Below, piece after piece: positions 1 through 7,892 of a DNA stretch of 64,000 nucleotides. Numbering within the stretch: the first letter of the stretch is position 1; every line of letters begins with the position of its first letter. The position numbers and the translations under genes are program-made. The DNA comes from Plantibacter sp. Leaf314 (GTDB taxonomy: Bacteria; Actinomycetota; Actinomycetes; Actinomycetales; Microbacteriaceae). A model generated the notes under the pieces. That model was given only the letters and a program-made list of their open reading frames with translations, ran no database searches and had not been told where the DNA came from. Location of the stretch: contig NZ_LMOB01000002.1 of assembly GCF_001423185.1 (NCBI RefSeq), positions 315,573 to 379,572 of the forward strand, read 5' to 3'.

Positions 1-1056
1 GGCGCCGGTGTCGGCGCCGGAGGCCATCGAGCGGAATTTGAGGATCTGGAAGGGGCGGCCGCGGAGGCCGATGCGCTCCTGGCGGTAGAGCACGCCGCCC
101 CGGCTCGTCGTCATGACCGCGATCGCGACGGCGAGCAGGACGGGCGAGAGCAGCAGGAGGAGACCCGCCGAGCCGACGACGTCGAACGTCCGCTTGGCCG
201 CGGCCTTCGCGCCGGTGATCTCGGGGTAGTCGACGTGAAGCAGCGGGATGCCGTCCACCGGCTGGAGGTGCAGTCGCATCGGTGCGACCCCGGTGAGCGT
301 CGGGGCGATGATGAGCCGCACGCCCCGCTCGCTGAGCTCCCAGCCGAGGCGACGCAACGCGGCAGGTGTGAGCTCCTCCGAACCCGCGACGATCACCGTG
401 TCGGCCTGGACGTCGACGGCGGCCTCGAGGACCGAGGCACGCCCGGCGAGGACGGGCGCGTCGGCGATGCGTTCGTCGTCGACGATGCCCGGCGTCACGA
501 CGCCGACCACGCGGTGCCCTGCCCACTCGCCACGACGCATTCGCTCGGCGACGTGCACGGCGTGGTCGCGATCGCCGACGAGCAGCGTCCGGTAGACGAA
601 CGCACTGCTGCGCCGTCGCGCACGGAGACGCCGTCGCGCGGCCCAGCGGATCGTCACGAGCAGCACGACGCCGAGCGGCAGCGCGGTCAGGAGGAAGCTG
701 CGCCCGATCTCGAGCTTCAACAGGTAGGAGCTCATCGCGAAGCCGCCGAAGACCGTCGTGGTCACGAGGATCACCCGCCGGTACGGCGACCATCCTCCCG
801 CGAGGACGCGCGGGTGTCTGGACCGGGCGTCCGTCAGTGGCAACCACCAGGCGAGCGCGAGCGCGAGGGTGATCGCGGGGTACCCGACCACGAGGTGGCC
901 GAGCGGACCGGCCACCTCGACCGCCCCCGTCCAGTAGGTGTCCCACCAGAGCAGTTGTGTCGCGCCGAGGGCCGCGCACACCGCGAGGAGGTCGAGGAGG
1001 AGGACGGCGCGGGAGAACCGGCGCTCCCAGGATCGGCGGGCTGCGATGAACGGCAT
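1..1056 (-). CDS. Polyprenyl-phosphate sugar-1-phosphate transferase (initiating transferase), 3' end outside window
   Basis: This would start a surface polysaccharide by moving a sugar-1-phosphate from a nucleotide sugar to undecaprenyl phosphate at the cytoplasmic membrane. The 352 visible residues begin at an ATG (1056-1054) with a GGAAG about 9 nt upstream. They show four or so hydrophobic segments in the first 140 residues, a soluble middle domain with the LLVGDRDHA nucleotide-fold-like start, then the bacterial sugar transferase domain: a membrane segment after KRTFDVVGSAG followed by LYRQERIGLRGRPFQILKFR and SMASGADTGA, the hallmark catalytic entry of the WcaJ/WbaP family. The C-terminal part lies beyond base 1, so the gene is incomplete here but not visibly broken. 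It diverges from the pyruvyltransferase-like gene and probably primes the polymer made by the left-hand cluster. Family assignment is secure; the sugar used is not readable. Confidence 0.93.
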   Translation of the reverse strand, partial: MPFIAARRSWERRFSRAVLLLDLLAVCAALGATQLLWWDTYWTGAVEVAGPLGHLVVGYPAITLALALAWWLPLTDARSRHPRVLAGGWSPYRRVILVTTTVFGGFAMSSYLLKLEIGRSFLLTALPLGVVLLVTIRWAARRRLRARRRSSAFVYRTLLVGDRDHAVHVAERMRRGEWAGHRVVGVVTPGIVDDERIADAPVLAGRASVLEAAVDVQADTVIVAGSEELTPAALRRLGWELSERGVRLIIAPTLTGVAPMRLHLQPVDGIPLLHVDYPEITGAKAAAKRTFDVVGSAGLLLLLSPVLLAVAIAVMTTSRGGVLYRQERIGLRGRPFQILKFRSMASGADTGA

Positions 1057-1144
1057 GACGGGTGGGCTTCCTGACGCGCGGTCGGGTTCGCGTCGGTTGA
1101 CGGGAGGGGCGAGCAGCCTGCGGCGCTCGGCGGGACCGCCGACC

Positions 1145-1173
1145 TTGTCGTGGACCGATCCGTGCAGTATATT
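1145..1173 (+). promoter_or_regulatory. Probable sigma-A-type promoter in divergent region
   Basis: TTGTCG (1145-1150) and TATATT (1168-1173) are separated by exactly 17 bases, inside a short AT-rich island in otherwise GC-rich DNA. It faces the pyruvyltransferase-like gene; a second -10-like TAGCAT follows at 1173-1178. The rest of the 1057-1248 gap shows nothing else. Confidence 0.6.
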
Positions 1174-1248
1174 AGCATACAAGATGTGGAGTGCAGTGTT
1201 CCAGTCCTCGATCCTCCCCTCTCCCGAACCCCACCCGAATGGAGCAAC

Positions 1249-2169
1249 ATGTCCTATCTCGAGACCATGCGCAGCCGCGCCGAGGCAGCGTTCGTCCACC
1301 TGCACCGAGGCGTCACCGAGCTGCACTTCACCCAGTTCCCCGACCACAAGAACGCCGGAGACTCGGCCATCGCGTTGGCGCAGGCGAAGTTCTGGCGGGA
1401 TCACCGCATCGACGTGCGGACCACCTCGAGCGTCGGCACCATGCCGAGGCGCGTGCGCGACTCCGCCATCCCCGTCCTCATCCAGGGCGGCGGCAACCTC
1501 GGAGGCCTGTACCCCGTCCTCAACGAGTCGCGGTACGACCTCGCCGAGCACCTCCCGCGTGAAACGCTCCTCATCCAAGCCCCCCAGTCGGTCGTCTTCC
1601 CGGAACCGTTCGACCAGGAGGCGTTCGTCCGACGGTTCGCCTCCCGCCGCCGACTCCGGGTGGCCGTGCGCGACCAGGCCTCCTTCGACCTCGTCCGCGA
1701 CCACGTCGACGACCTCACGCTCTCCCCCGACGCCGTCCACCTCCTGGGCGCCATCGTCGCCCCGGAACCGACGCAGGGCAGGATCGTGATCGCGCGGACG
1801 GACGACGAGACCGCAGGGAGACCGGTCGACTCCAGGAGCACCGACTGGCGCGCGGACCCCGTGGACCTGCGGGCCCACGAGTGGCTCGGCTGGCGGGCGG
1901 CGAAGTACCCGATGCTGAAGCCGCTCCTGGAGAGCAGCCAGGAGGCGTGGATGCGACGGGCCGAACGCCGATTCGCCGCGGCCGTCCGGACCATCGCCAG
2001 CGGCGAGACGGTCGTGACCGATCGCCTGCACGCGATGCTCATCGCACTCCAGATGGGACGCCCGGTCATCGCGATCGACAACAACAACCGGAAGCTCTCG
2101 AACTACGCGGAGACGTGGTTCGGTGACCTCCAACCCCCGCTCACCTTCGTGCGGTCCTTCACCGGCTGA
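1249..2169 (+). CDS. Polysaccharide pyruvyl transferase family protein
   Basis: A predicted cytoplasmic enzyme that would transfer pyruvate from phosphoenolpyruvate to a sugar of the exopolysaccharide, as a ketal. The 306-residue protein carries the family signatures: HKNAGDSAIALAQAKFW near residues 33-49, LIQGGGNLGGLYP near 77-89, and TDRLHAMLIALQMGRPVIAI near 257-276. The ATG at 1249 is preceded by GGAG with a short spacer; an in-frame extension to 1150 would run through the promoter and is disfavoured. The next gene starts 3 nt after its stop, so the two are co-transcribed. Some members of this fold are glycosyltransferase-like or of unknown acceptor, so the precise reaction is inferred from family only. 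Confidence 0.85.
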   Translation: MSYLETMRSRAEAAFVHLHRGVTELHFTQFPDHKNAGDSAIALAQAKFWRDHRIDVRTTSSVGTMPRRVRDSAIPVLIQGGGNLGGLYPVLNESRYDLAEHLPRETLLIQAPQSVVFPEPFDQEAFVRRFASRRRLRVAVRDQASFDLVRDHVDDLTLSPDAVHLLGAIVAPEPTQGRIVIARTDDETAGRPVDSRSTDWRADPVDLRAHEWLGWRAAKYPMLKPLLESSQEAWMRRAERRFAAAVRTIASGETVVTDRLHAMLIALQMGRPVIAIDNNNRKLSNYAETWFGDLQPPLTFVRSFTG

Positions 2170-2172
2170 CCC

Positions 2173-3309
2173 ATGCGCACGCCTATCGAGACACGTGCCA
2201 GCGCGGAGCCCCGGCCCCCTGACGCGACCCCCAGACCGAACGACGAGCACAGCCTCATCGGCGGCGGGGTGTTCGTGGTCGCCTCCCTCATCGCGCTCGC
2301 CTGGGTGGCGGCCGACCGCCCCGGGCTCCCCTCGCACTTCTCGAACGACGAGGGCACCATCATCAATGTCAATCGGGGCACCTTCGCCGACGCGGACGCG
2401 TCGTTCCAGCTCATCGCGGCGGTCTACCGATGGCTCGGACTCGCCGAGCTGCCGGCGCTCGCCGCCATGCTCGGGGTGCTGAGCTACCTGCTCGCGCTCA
2501 CGCTGGCGCTTCGGAAGACCCAGGTGTCGTCAGCCGGCTGGCTGGACTGGGGGATCATCGTCAGCTGCGTCGCCCTCGCCGCGATCTATCACGGTGCCTA
2601 CACGAAGGACCTCCTGACGATGGGCGTCGTGCTCGTCATCGTCCTCTGCCGTGGGAGCGGGATCCTGAGCGAGCTTGCGCCGATCCTCGCGATGCTGCTG
2701 TATGCGGAGGCCTTCCGCACCTACTGGTTCCTCGTCGCCGGCGTCTTCGTCGCCCTTCGACTCTTGCTGCGTCTGCGGCGCGGCTGGGTGACCACCCTCG
2801 TGGTGATCCTCATGCTCTACGCCGTACTCGCCGTCGTCTTCCCGCAGTTCGTCGGTGTCGACCTCGACCACTTCCGTCACACGGTGAACGAATACCGGAG
2901 CAATGCGTCCGTGAACACCCTCATCACCCAGTTCGTCCCAGGCACGGGCCCGGTCTTCGGCTTCGTCAACAGCGTGCTGACCTTCGGCTCCTTCATCGTG
3001 CCGATCCCCCTACTGTTCCGGGGCGGCGCGATCTATCTCATCGTCGCGGTCCTGCTCATCGTGATCTGGGTGTCCCTCCTCGTCGCGATCCGATCCGCCC
3101 GCCGTCGTGCTGACGCCGCCTCGCCGGCACTGACGCCGTTCCAGAACCGCCTGCTCGCCTCGCTGCTCGCCTTCCTCATCGTGCAGTCGATCTTCGAGCC
3201 CGACTACGGCTCGTTCCTCCGCCACCTCACCCCGATGCTCGTCGTCGCCGTGTGCCTCCTCCTGAGCCTCAGGCCAGGAGGCTCGGCGAGGCCGCCGAGT
3301 CTCGGGTGA
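2173..3309 (+). CDS. Polytopic membrane protein, probable polysaccharide polymerase (Wzy/EpsG-like)
   Basis: A 378-residue protein made almost wholly of hydrophobic segments (about ten), starting after a polar N-terminal 30 residues. A longer extracytoplasmic-type stretch with acidic residues (SHFSNDEGTIINVNRG) follows the first helix, and another polar loop (VDLDHFRHTVNEYRSNASVN) lies near the middle, as in polymerases of the Wzy/EpsG kind. No motif identifies it beyond that. Its place directly behind the pyruvyltransferase-like gene, in a cluster with a priming transferase, glycosyltransferases and a flippase but no other polymerase candidate, suggests it joins repeat units outside the membrane. 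A membrane glycosyltransferase is an alternative. Confidence 0.65.
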   Translation: MRTPIETRASAEPRPPDATPRPNDEHSLIGGGVFVVASLIALAWVAADRPGLPSHFSNDEGTIINVNRGTFADADASFQLIAAVYRWLGLAELPALAAMLGVLSYLLALTLALRKTQVSSAGWLDWGIIVSCVALAAIYHGAYTKDLLTMGVVLVIVLCRGSGILSELAPILAMLLYAEAFRTYWFLVAGVFVALRLLLRLRRGWVTTLVVILMLYAVLAVVFPQFVGVDLDHFRHTVNEYRSNASVNTLITQFVPGTGPVFGFVNSVLTFGSFIVPIPLLFRGGAIYLIVAVLLIVIWVSLLVAIRSARRRADAASPALTPFQNRLLASLLAFLIVQSIFEPDYGSFLRHLTPMLVVAVCLLLSLRPGGSARPPSLG

Positions 3310-3315
3310 CCACAC

Positions 3316-3354
3316 GAACGGCCCGCTCAGGCGTGACGCGCGAGCGGGCCGTTC
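3316..3354. terminator. Bidirectional rho-independent-type hairpin
   Basis: A perfect 13-bp stem (GAACGGCCCGCTC pairing with GAGCGGGCCGTTC) encloses a 13-nt loop, starting 7 nt after the stop of the polymerase-like gene and ending 42 nt before the stop of the convergent glycosyltransferase. There is no long T run, as is common in actinobacteria. Confidence 0.8.
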
Positions 3355-3396
3355 CGTCGGGTCGTCCGTCCGGCCAGGCTGCCGACGGACCGGCGC

Positions 3397-4500
3397 TCAG
3401 CGGCGGCTGACCACCGTGGCTGCCTGACGGACATCCGCCGCGACACGAGCCCACGACATCGAACCCGATGCCGCCGCTGTCCCCGCCTCGGAGAGCGCCC
3501 TCGCGAACTCGTCGTCGGTGAGCACCGACGCCATCGCGTCCGCGAGCGCGGTCGGCGTCACGTCTGTCGCGACGATCGCTGAACCGGAGGCGGTCGCCTG
3601 CTCGGCGAGTCCACCGACCGGGGTCACGACGGCGGGGACGCCGAGCGCCATGGTGTACGCGAGGACGCCGGACTGGCTCGCCTCGGTGTAGGGCAGGAGG
3701 GCCAGGTCGAACCCGCCGACGACGCCTTCGATCTCATCCTGCGCGACCCAGCGGTTCTGGACCTCGTCGTCCTCATGCCGCAGTGCGGCGACCGATTCGT
3801 CGGCCCCGGATCCCACGACGCGGAACCGGACCCGGATCCCGCGCGACCGGAGTTCCGCGATGGCCCGGATGCCGAGGTCGAGACCCTTGTAGGCGGAGAG
3901 TCGGCCGAAGAACCCGACGACCGGAACCTCGGAGGACCCGACCGTTCGGGCGGCGCGGCCGGGGTCGACGCGGTACGCGGCGTGGACGGTCTCGTGGATC
4001 CGGTCGGTCGGGAAGGCGCCGAGCGAGGCCAGTTGTGCGGCGACGGCGTTCGAGAACACGACGGCCCCGTCCGCGACGCCGCGTTCCACGCGACGCAGCA
4101 GATGCTCGATCCCCGAGTGGTCGCCGGGGTGCATCGTCGCATCGTGGACGCAGAGCAAGGTACGCCGTCGGCCGAGCCGGAACACCGGGGCGACCACGCC
4201 CTGCCAGAGATGTTCCATCGCGATCACCACGACGTCGACCCGATGCCGCCGGAGGAAGCGGTCGAGCCCGACCGCCGCGACCAGGAGACGCGGGAGACCG
4301 AGGAGCGCGCCACGTCGGTCGCGATAGGTGCGGACCCCGAATGCGGGCACGCCGAGTCCGGTGAACCGTTCCGCGATCTCCGCGTCGAGCGAGTAGGAGA
4401 CGACGATCGAGGCGCCATCCTCCTGGAGCGCCTGTGCGAGCTCCTGGGCGAAGAGCGGCCCTGCCCCGGTGCGACCCCACTGGACGACGGCGATGCGCAT
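3397..4500 (-). CDS. Glycosyltransferase family 4 (GT-B fold)
   Basis: A 367-residue GT-B retaining glycosyltransferase, cytoplasmic, adding one sugar to the lipid-linked unit. The N-terminal half binds acceptor (LLCVHDATMHPGD, VFSNAVAAQLASLGAF); the C-terminal half has VVGFFGRLSAYKGLDLGI, GSGADESVA and the donor-site region LLPYTEASQSGVLAYTMALG followed by GVPAVVTPVGGLAE. The ATG at 4500 shares its first base with the stop of the upstream glycosyltransferase (TGATG), indicating translational coupling; the same frame stays open further upstream but that is read-through of the neighbour. Donor and linkage are unknown. Confidence 0.9.
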   Translation of the reverse strand: MRIAVVQWGRTGAGPLFAQELAQALQEDGASIVVSYSLDAEIAERFTGLGVPAFGVRTYRDRRGALLGLPRLLVAAVGLDRFLRRHRVDVVVIAMEHLWQGVVAPVFRLGRRRTLLCVHDATMHPGDHSGIEHLLRRVERGVADGAVVFSNAVAAQLASLGAFPTDRIHETVHAAYRVDPGRAARTVGSSEVPVVGFFGRLSAYKGLDLGIRAIAELRSRGIRVRFRVVGSGADESVAALRHEDDEVQNRWVAQDEIEGVVGGFDLALLPYTEASQSGVLAYTMALGVPAVVTPVGGLAEQATASGSAIVATDVTPTALADAMASVLTDDEFARALSEAGTAAASGSMSWARVAADVRQAATVVSRR

Positions 4501-5567
4501 CAAGCGACCTGCGGGACGCGGTAGGCGTCTGCGAGGGCGAGCTGCTGGTGGGCGGGGGTGTGATCGCGCAACCGCTCCGCCCAGCCGGCCCTGTTCGCGG
4601 CAGCCCAGGCGGCGAACGCCTCGGGTCCGGCGTGTCGGCTGACGATCATCGTCTCGAGCCCGCCCTCGATGGTGAGGGCGTCCGGGAGGTCGCCGAACGC
4701 GTCGATCCGTCGTACGAGGGTCGGGACGCCGGCCTGGACGGCTTCGAGCACGGCGAGCGGGAAGCCCTCCCAGGCAGCGGTGTGCAGATAGACGTCGCTC
4801 TGGGCGAGTCGGGAGGAGACCTCGGGGTGCGGGATCCAGCCGGTGACCTGGACACCCGCGCGGCGGAGGCGGTCGGCCTCGTCGTCCGGCCCTCCGCCCA
4901 TCCACACCGGCTCGACCGCCAGGCCGCGTTCGCGGATCGACGCCGCCGCGGAAGCGAAGCGCGCGGGATCCTTCTGCGGTGCAAGGCGTCCGAGACTCGT
5001 GACGCGAAGCGGACGGTGCGCCTCGACCTCGGGGCGGTGCGCGTTCCGCTCGGCGCGCTCGAGCACGTTCGGCACGAGGACGACCCGGGGCCCGAACGGG
5101 CCACGGCGATCGGACCGGGCCGCCTCGCCCTCCGAGCATGCGGCGATCGTCTCGACGTTGAAGGACAACAGCCACTCCACGCCGCGATAGACGCTGCGAC
5201 CGAGCGTGGAGATGTCCGTCCGCTCGAACGCGTAGCAGTGCGGGGTGTACACGATCCGTGTCCGAGCGGAATTCCGCAGGGCGAGTCGCGCGTACGCACC
5301 CGCGAAGCTCGAGTGCGCGTGGACGATGTCCGGCCGGAGGGCCCGGCGCGCCCGACGGATCGCGACGAGCGCCGGCAGGTGCCCTCCCACCATCCGACGA
5401 ACCGAGCGGAAGGTACCCGCCACGGGGACGTCGGCGGGCGCGCCGTCGGGCGCCGCGAAGAGGAGATGATGCTCGACCTCTGGCGGGGAGTTGCGGACGT
5501 AGGCCTCGATGGCGACGGGGATACCGCCGGCGTAGCAGTCGGTCACGTGCAGGACGGTCGTGGTCAT
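4500..5567 (-). CDS. Glycosyltransferase family 4 (GT-B fold)
   Basis: A 355-residue GT4 enzyme acting in the cytoplasm on a growing lipid-linked oligosaccharide. Visible features: N-terminal VLHVTDCYAGGIPVAIEAY, DIVHAHSSFAGAYARLA near residue 80, and the C-terminal Rossmann domain with SLGRLAPQKDPARF, WMGGGPDDEADRL, YLHTAAWEGFPLAVLEAVQA (the E-x7-E nucleotide-sugar site) and GVPTLVRRIDAFGDLP. It is first of a two-gene minus-strand operon and diverges from the acyltransferase at 5701, with an AT-rich 130-base promoter region between them. Donor sugar is not readable. Confidence 0.9.
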   Translation of the reverse strand: MTTTVLHVTDCYAGGIPVAIEAYVRNSPPEVEHHLLFAAPDGAPADVPVAGTFRSVRRMVGGHLPALVAIRRARRALRPDIVHAHSSFAGAYARLALRNSARTRIVYTPHCYAFERTDISTLGRSVYRGVEWLLSFNVETIAACSEGEAARSDRRGPFGPRVVLVPNVLERAERNAHRPEVEAHRPLRVTSLGRLAPQKDPARFASAAASIRERGLAVEPVWMGGGPDDEADRLRRAGVQVTGWIPHPEVSSRLAQSDVYLHTAAWEGFPLAVLEAVQAGVPTLVRRIDAFGDLPDALTIEGGLETMIVSRHAGPEAFAAWAAANRAGWAERLRDHTPAHQQLALADAYRVPQVA

Positions 5568-5631
5568 AGCGGATCTCTCGGGTTCGGGACCGTCGCACCG
5601 ACGGCAAACTCAGTATATGACATTTCAGTTG

Positions 5632-5660
5632 TTGCGGACACTTACAGATCCATCTAATAT
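5632..5660 (+). promoter_or_regulatory. Probable promoter for the acyltransferase gene
   Basis: TTGCGG (5632-5637) and TAATAT (5655-5660) with a 17-base spacer, in a conspicuously AT-rich island. On the other strand CATATACTGAG offers TATACT as a -10 for the divergent glycosyltransferase operon. Confidence 0.6.
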
Positions 5661-5700
5661 ATGAACCGTTCATTCTTCACCATCACCCAAAGGGAGCCTC

Positions 5701-6303
5701 GTGCCCGCACCGTTCCGCCGCCTCGCCGCAAGCACCTGGCAGCTCGCCACCAACGGTGCGGGGCTCCTCCGTGCAGCGCTCCTCCTCTGGCTGCTCGCCG
5801 GGACGATGCCGACGCTCGCGATCTTCGAAGGTCGCGCCCCATCCCTTCGCATCATCGGAACGTTCCGCGCCGGACGTCGACTCAAGATGCGCTCGGTCAC
5901 CGCGCGGTCGGCGCTGTCCACGGGGCCGGCCGGAGAGCTGATCCTCGGTGACCGCGTCTTCATTAACCAGGGGACGGTGATCCACGCGGAGCACTCCGTC
6001 CGGATCGGCGACCGCGTGGCGATCGGGGACGGCGTCCGCATCTACGACACCGGATTCCACCCCGTCCGACCCGGCCAGGCCACGAAGACGGAACCGGTCG
6101 TCATCGAGGACGACGTGTGGATCGCCGCCGGCGCGACGATCTTGAGCGGCGTCACCATCGGCCGCGGGGCGGTCATCGGAGCAGGTGCCGTCGTCACGCG
6201 ATCCGTGCCCGCCGGCTCGCTCGTCGCCGGGCCATCGGCGACCGTCATCGATCGCTTCTCCGTCCCCGAGGGCTATCGGCGCTTCGGCACATCATCCGTC
6301 TGA
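5701..6303 (+). CDS. Hexapeptide-repeat acyltransferase (left-handed beta-helix)
   Basis: A 200-residue O-acetyltransferase-like enzyme, probably using acetyl-CoA to acylate a sugar. After a hydrophobic N-terminal segment (residues about 20-40) come imperfect hexapeptide turns (ELILGDRVFINQGTVIHAEH, VRIGDRVAIGDGVRIYDTGF), the catalytic histidine context FHPV near 120, and the C-terminal coil with VVIEDDVWIAAGATILSGV, VTIGRGAVIGAGAVVTRSV. The GTG start at 5701 has AGGGAG 5 nt upstream. It stands just before the first of two duplicated GT2 genes. Acceptor is unknown. Confidence 0.88.
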   Translation: MPAPFRRLAASTWQLATNGAGLLRAALLLWLLAGTMPTLAIFEGRAPSLRIIGTFRAGRRLKMRSVTARSALSTGPAGELILGDRVFINQGTVIHAEHSVRIGDRVAIGDGVRIYDTGFHPVRPGQATKTEPVVIEDDVWIAAGATILSGVTIGRGAVIGAGAVVTRSVPAGSLVAGPSATVIDRFSVPEGYRRFGTSSV

Positions 6304-6337
6304 AAGATATATCTCATCTTGTATTCTTCTGGTCCAG

Positions 6338-7222
6338 ATGGAAGAGTTGGGTCCCCGCCCAGTCCCCCGGAGGCCCGTGTACTCGATCGTCATCCCCTGC
6401 CGTAACGGCGCAGACACCCTCGCCCACCAACTCGACGCCCTGCTCGCACAGCGGCACGCCTCCGACATCGAGGTCATCGTCGCCGACAACGGCTCGACCG
6501 ACGACACCGCGGAACTCGTGCGGCGATACCGGGATCGCGACGCACGCGTCCACCTCGTCGAGGCAGGCCTTCACCCGGGCATCAATCACGCCCGGAACAT
6601 CGGTGTCCGCGCGTCCCGCGGATCCGTCGTCCTCCTGTGCGACGCCGACGACGTCGTGCAACCCGGGTGGCTCGACGCCCACGCCCGGGCGTTCGAGGCC
6701 GGAGCCGACTGCACTGGAGGACCACTCGCCCGAACCCTGCCGGACGGAACGATCGTCGGGCGGTCCGAGGCAGTCAGTACGGTGCACGACTTCCATCCCT
6801 GGCCACCGGGAGCGAATTGCGGATTCCGGCGGTCCGTGTTCGACCACATCGGCGGATTCGACGAGACGCTGCGCGGAGGGGGCGACGAGACGGACTTCTT
6901 CTGGCGGGCCGCCGAGGCGGGCCATCTGACGACGGCCGCACCGGGCGCCCTCGTGGAGTACCGCCTCCGCGACGACCTCGGGAGCGTCGCACGCCAGTTC
7001 TTCGGCTACGGCAGGGGCACGGTGCGACTGTTCCTCCGGCATCACGCTCGGGGCATGCCGCGGTCGATCGGCTGGGAACTCCCGATCGTCATCCTCGTGG
7101 CGGTCGCAGGGCTGGTCACTTCAGGACCACGGAGCGCTCGTCGGCGCCGCAGCGTCGAGCGCCTCGCCTCCCGCGCCGGGCGGCTCACGGAGAGCCTGCG
7201 ATCGAGGACGTGGTACCTCTGA
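6338..7222 (+). CDS. Glycosyltransferase family 2, first of a duplicated pair
   Basis: A 294-residue GT-A enzyme: YSIVIPCRNGADTLAHQLDA at the nucleotide-binding start, VIVADNGSTDDTAELV, VVLLCDADDVVQPGW (the DxD-type metal site), and GGGDETDFFWRAAEAGH in the acceptor region, ending in RRRSVERLASRAGR and a single hydrophobic segment before it. The paralogue at 7893 matches almost throughout. ATG 6338 follows a TATTCT box (6322-6327) by 10 nt, suggesting a near-leaderless start; a GTG at 6377, which lines up with the paralogue's start and has GGAGG only 3 nt away, is an alternative. It probably adds a sugar to the left-hand exopolysaccharide. Confidence 0.88.
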   Translation: MEELGPRPVPRRPVYSIVIPCRNGADTLAHQLDALLAQRHASDIEVIVADNGSTDDTAELVRRYRDRDARVHLVEAGLHPGINHARNIGVRASRGSVVLLCDADDVVQPGWLDAHARAFEAGADCTGGPLARTLPDGTIVGRSEAVSTVHDFHPWPPGANCGFRRSVFDHIGGFDETLRGGGDETDFFWRAAEAGHLTTAAPGALVEYRLRDDLGSVARQFFGYGRGTVRLFLRHHARGMPRSIGWELPIVILVAVAGLVTSGPRSARRRRSVERLASRAGRLTESLRSRTWYL

Positions 7223-7263
7223 CGACGGCGGATCACCACGCCGCGCGGCCGACGCACGGGTGG

Positions 7264-7815
7264 TCACCACCACCAGATCTTGTTCCGACGGGCGTCGAGG
7301 CGGTAGGCGTCGACGCGAGGACGATCGGCGATGGGCTTCGCCGGCACCCCGCCCACCATGGTCCAGGCCGGTACGTCCTTCGTGACGACCGCACCGGCCG
7401 CGACGACCGCGCCCTCACCGATCGACACACCGGGCAGGATGATGGACCGCGCGTTGATCCACGCTCGGTCACCGATGCGCACCGGAGCCGACTCGTATGC
7501 GAACACCGGCGAGGCACTGTCGTGCTGGGCGGTCCAGATCTGCGCGCCGCTGTTGATGCTCACGTGGGAGCCCACGGCGAGACCACCACGGGCATCGAGC
7601 GTGACGTCCTCCGCGATGAAGCAGTCGGCTCCGAGCGAGAGGCGACGGGCACCCCGAACCTGGAGTCCGTGGTGGATCGCGCATCCGGCACCGATCACCG
7701 CACCCCAGGACCGCAGTGCCGCCAGACGGACGGCGTTGTTCGGAACGCCGGAGGCCAGTCGTAGGACGACCACCTCGGCGGACCCGACGATCAGCCCGAG
7801 TGGCTTTCTCAACAT
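7264..7815 (-). CDS. Hexapeptide-repeat acyltransferase (maltose/galactoside O-acetyltransferase-like)
   Basis: A 183-residue left-handed beta-helix acyltransferase. Hexapeptide turns run from about residue 40 (IGAGCAIHHGLQVRG) through LSLGADCFIAEDVTLDARGG and VSINSGAQIWTAQHD, where H is the likely catalytic base, to AWINARSIILPGVSIGEGAV and VVAAGAVVTKDVPAWTMVGG. The ATG at 7815 has GGGGAG 6 nt upstream. It is the only minus-strand gene in this stretch and separates two duplicated GT2 genes, from which it diverges or converges. It would O-acetylate a sugar; which one cannot be told. Confidence 0.9.
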   Translation of the reverse strand: MLRKPLGLIVGSAEVVVLRLASGVPNNAVRLAALRSWGAVIGAGCAIHHGLQVRGARRLSLGADCFIAEDVTLDARGGLAVGSHVSINSGAQIWTAQHDSASPVFAYESAPVRIGDRAWINARSIILPGVSIGEGAVVAAGAVVTKDVPAWTMVGGVPAKPIADRPRVDAYRLDARRNKIWWW

Positions 7816-7834
7816 TTGTGCTCCCCGCTCAAAC

Positions 7835-7863
7835 TTGTGAATAAGACATTAGAATACTAGCAT
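7835..7863 (+). promoter_or_regulatory. Probable promoter of the second GT2 gene
   Basis: TTGTGA (7835-7840) and TAGCAT (7858-7863) with a 17-base spacer, in an AT-rich island. The -10 context TAGCATACGAG nearly equals TAGCATACAAG at 1173-1183. Confidence 0.55.
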
Positions 7864-7892
7864 ACGAGTATCCATCCCGATCGGAGTCCATC

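Noticed and set aside
235..1074. Plus-strand frame opposite the sugar transferase
   Set aside because: Low-complexity, arginine-rich translation with no family match, opposite a clear sugar transferase.
3397..5673. A 758-codon minus-strand frame
   Set aside because: Only the part after 4500 encodes a glycosyltransferase; the rest is an out-of-frame, arginine-rich shadow of the glycosyltransferase at 4500-5567.
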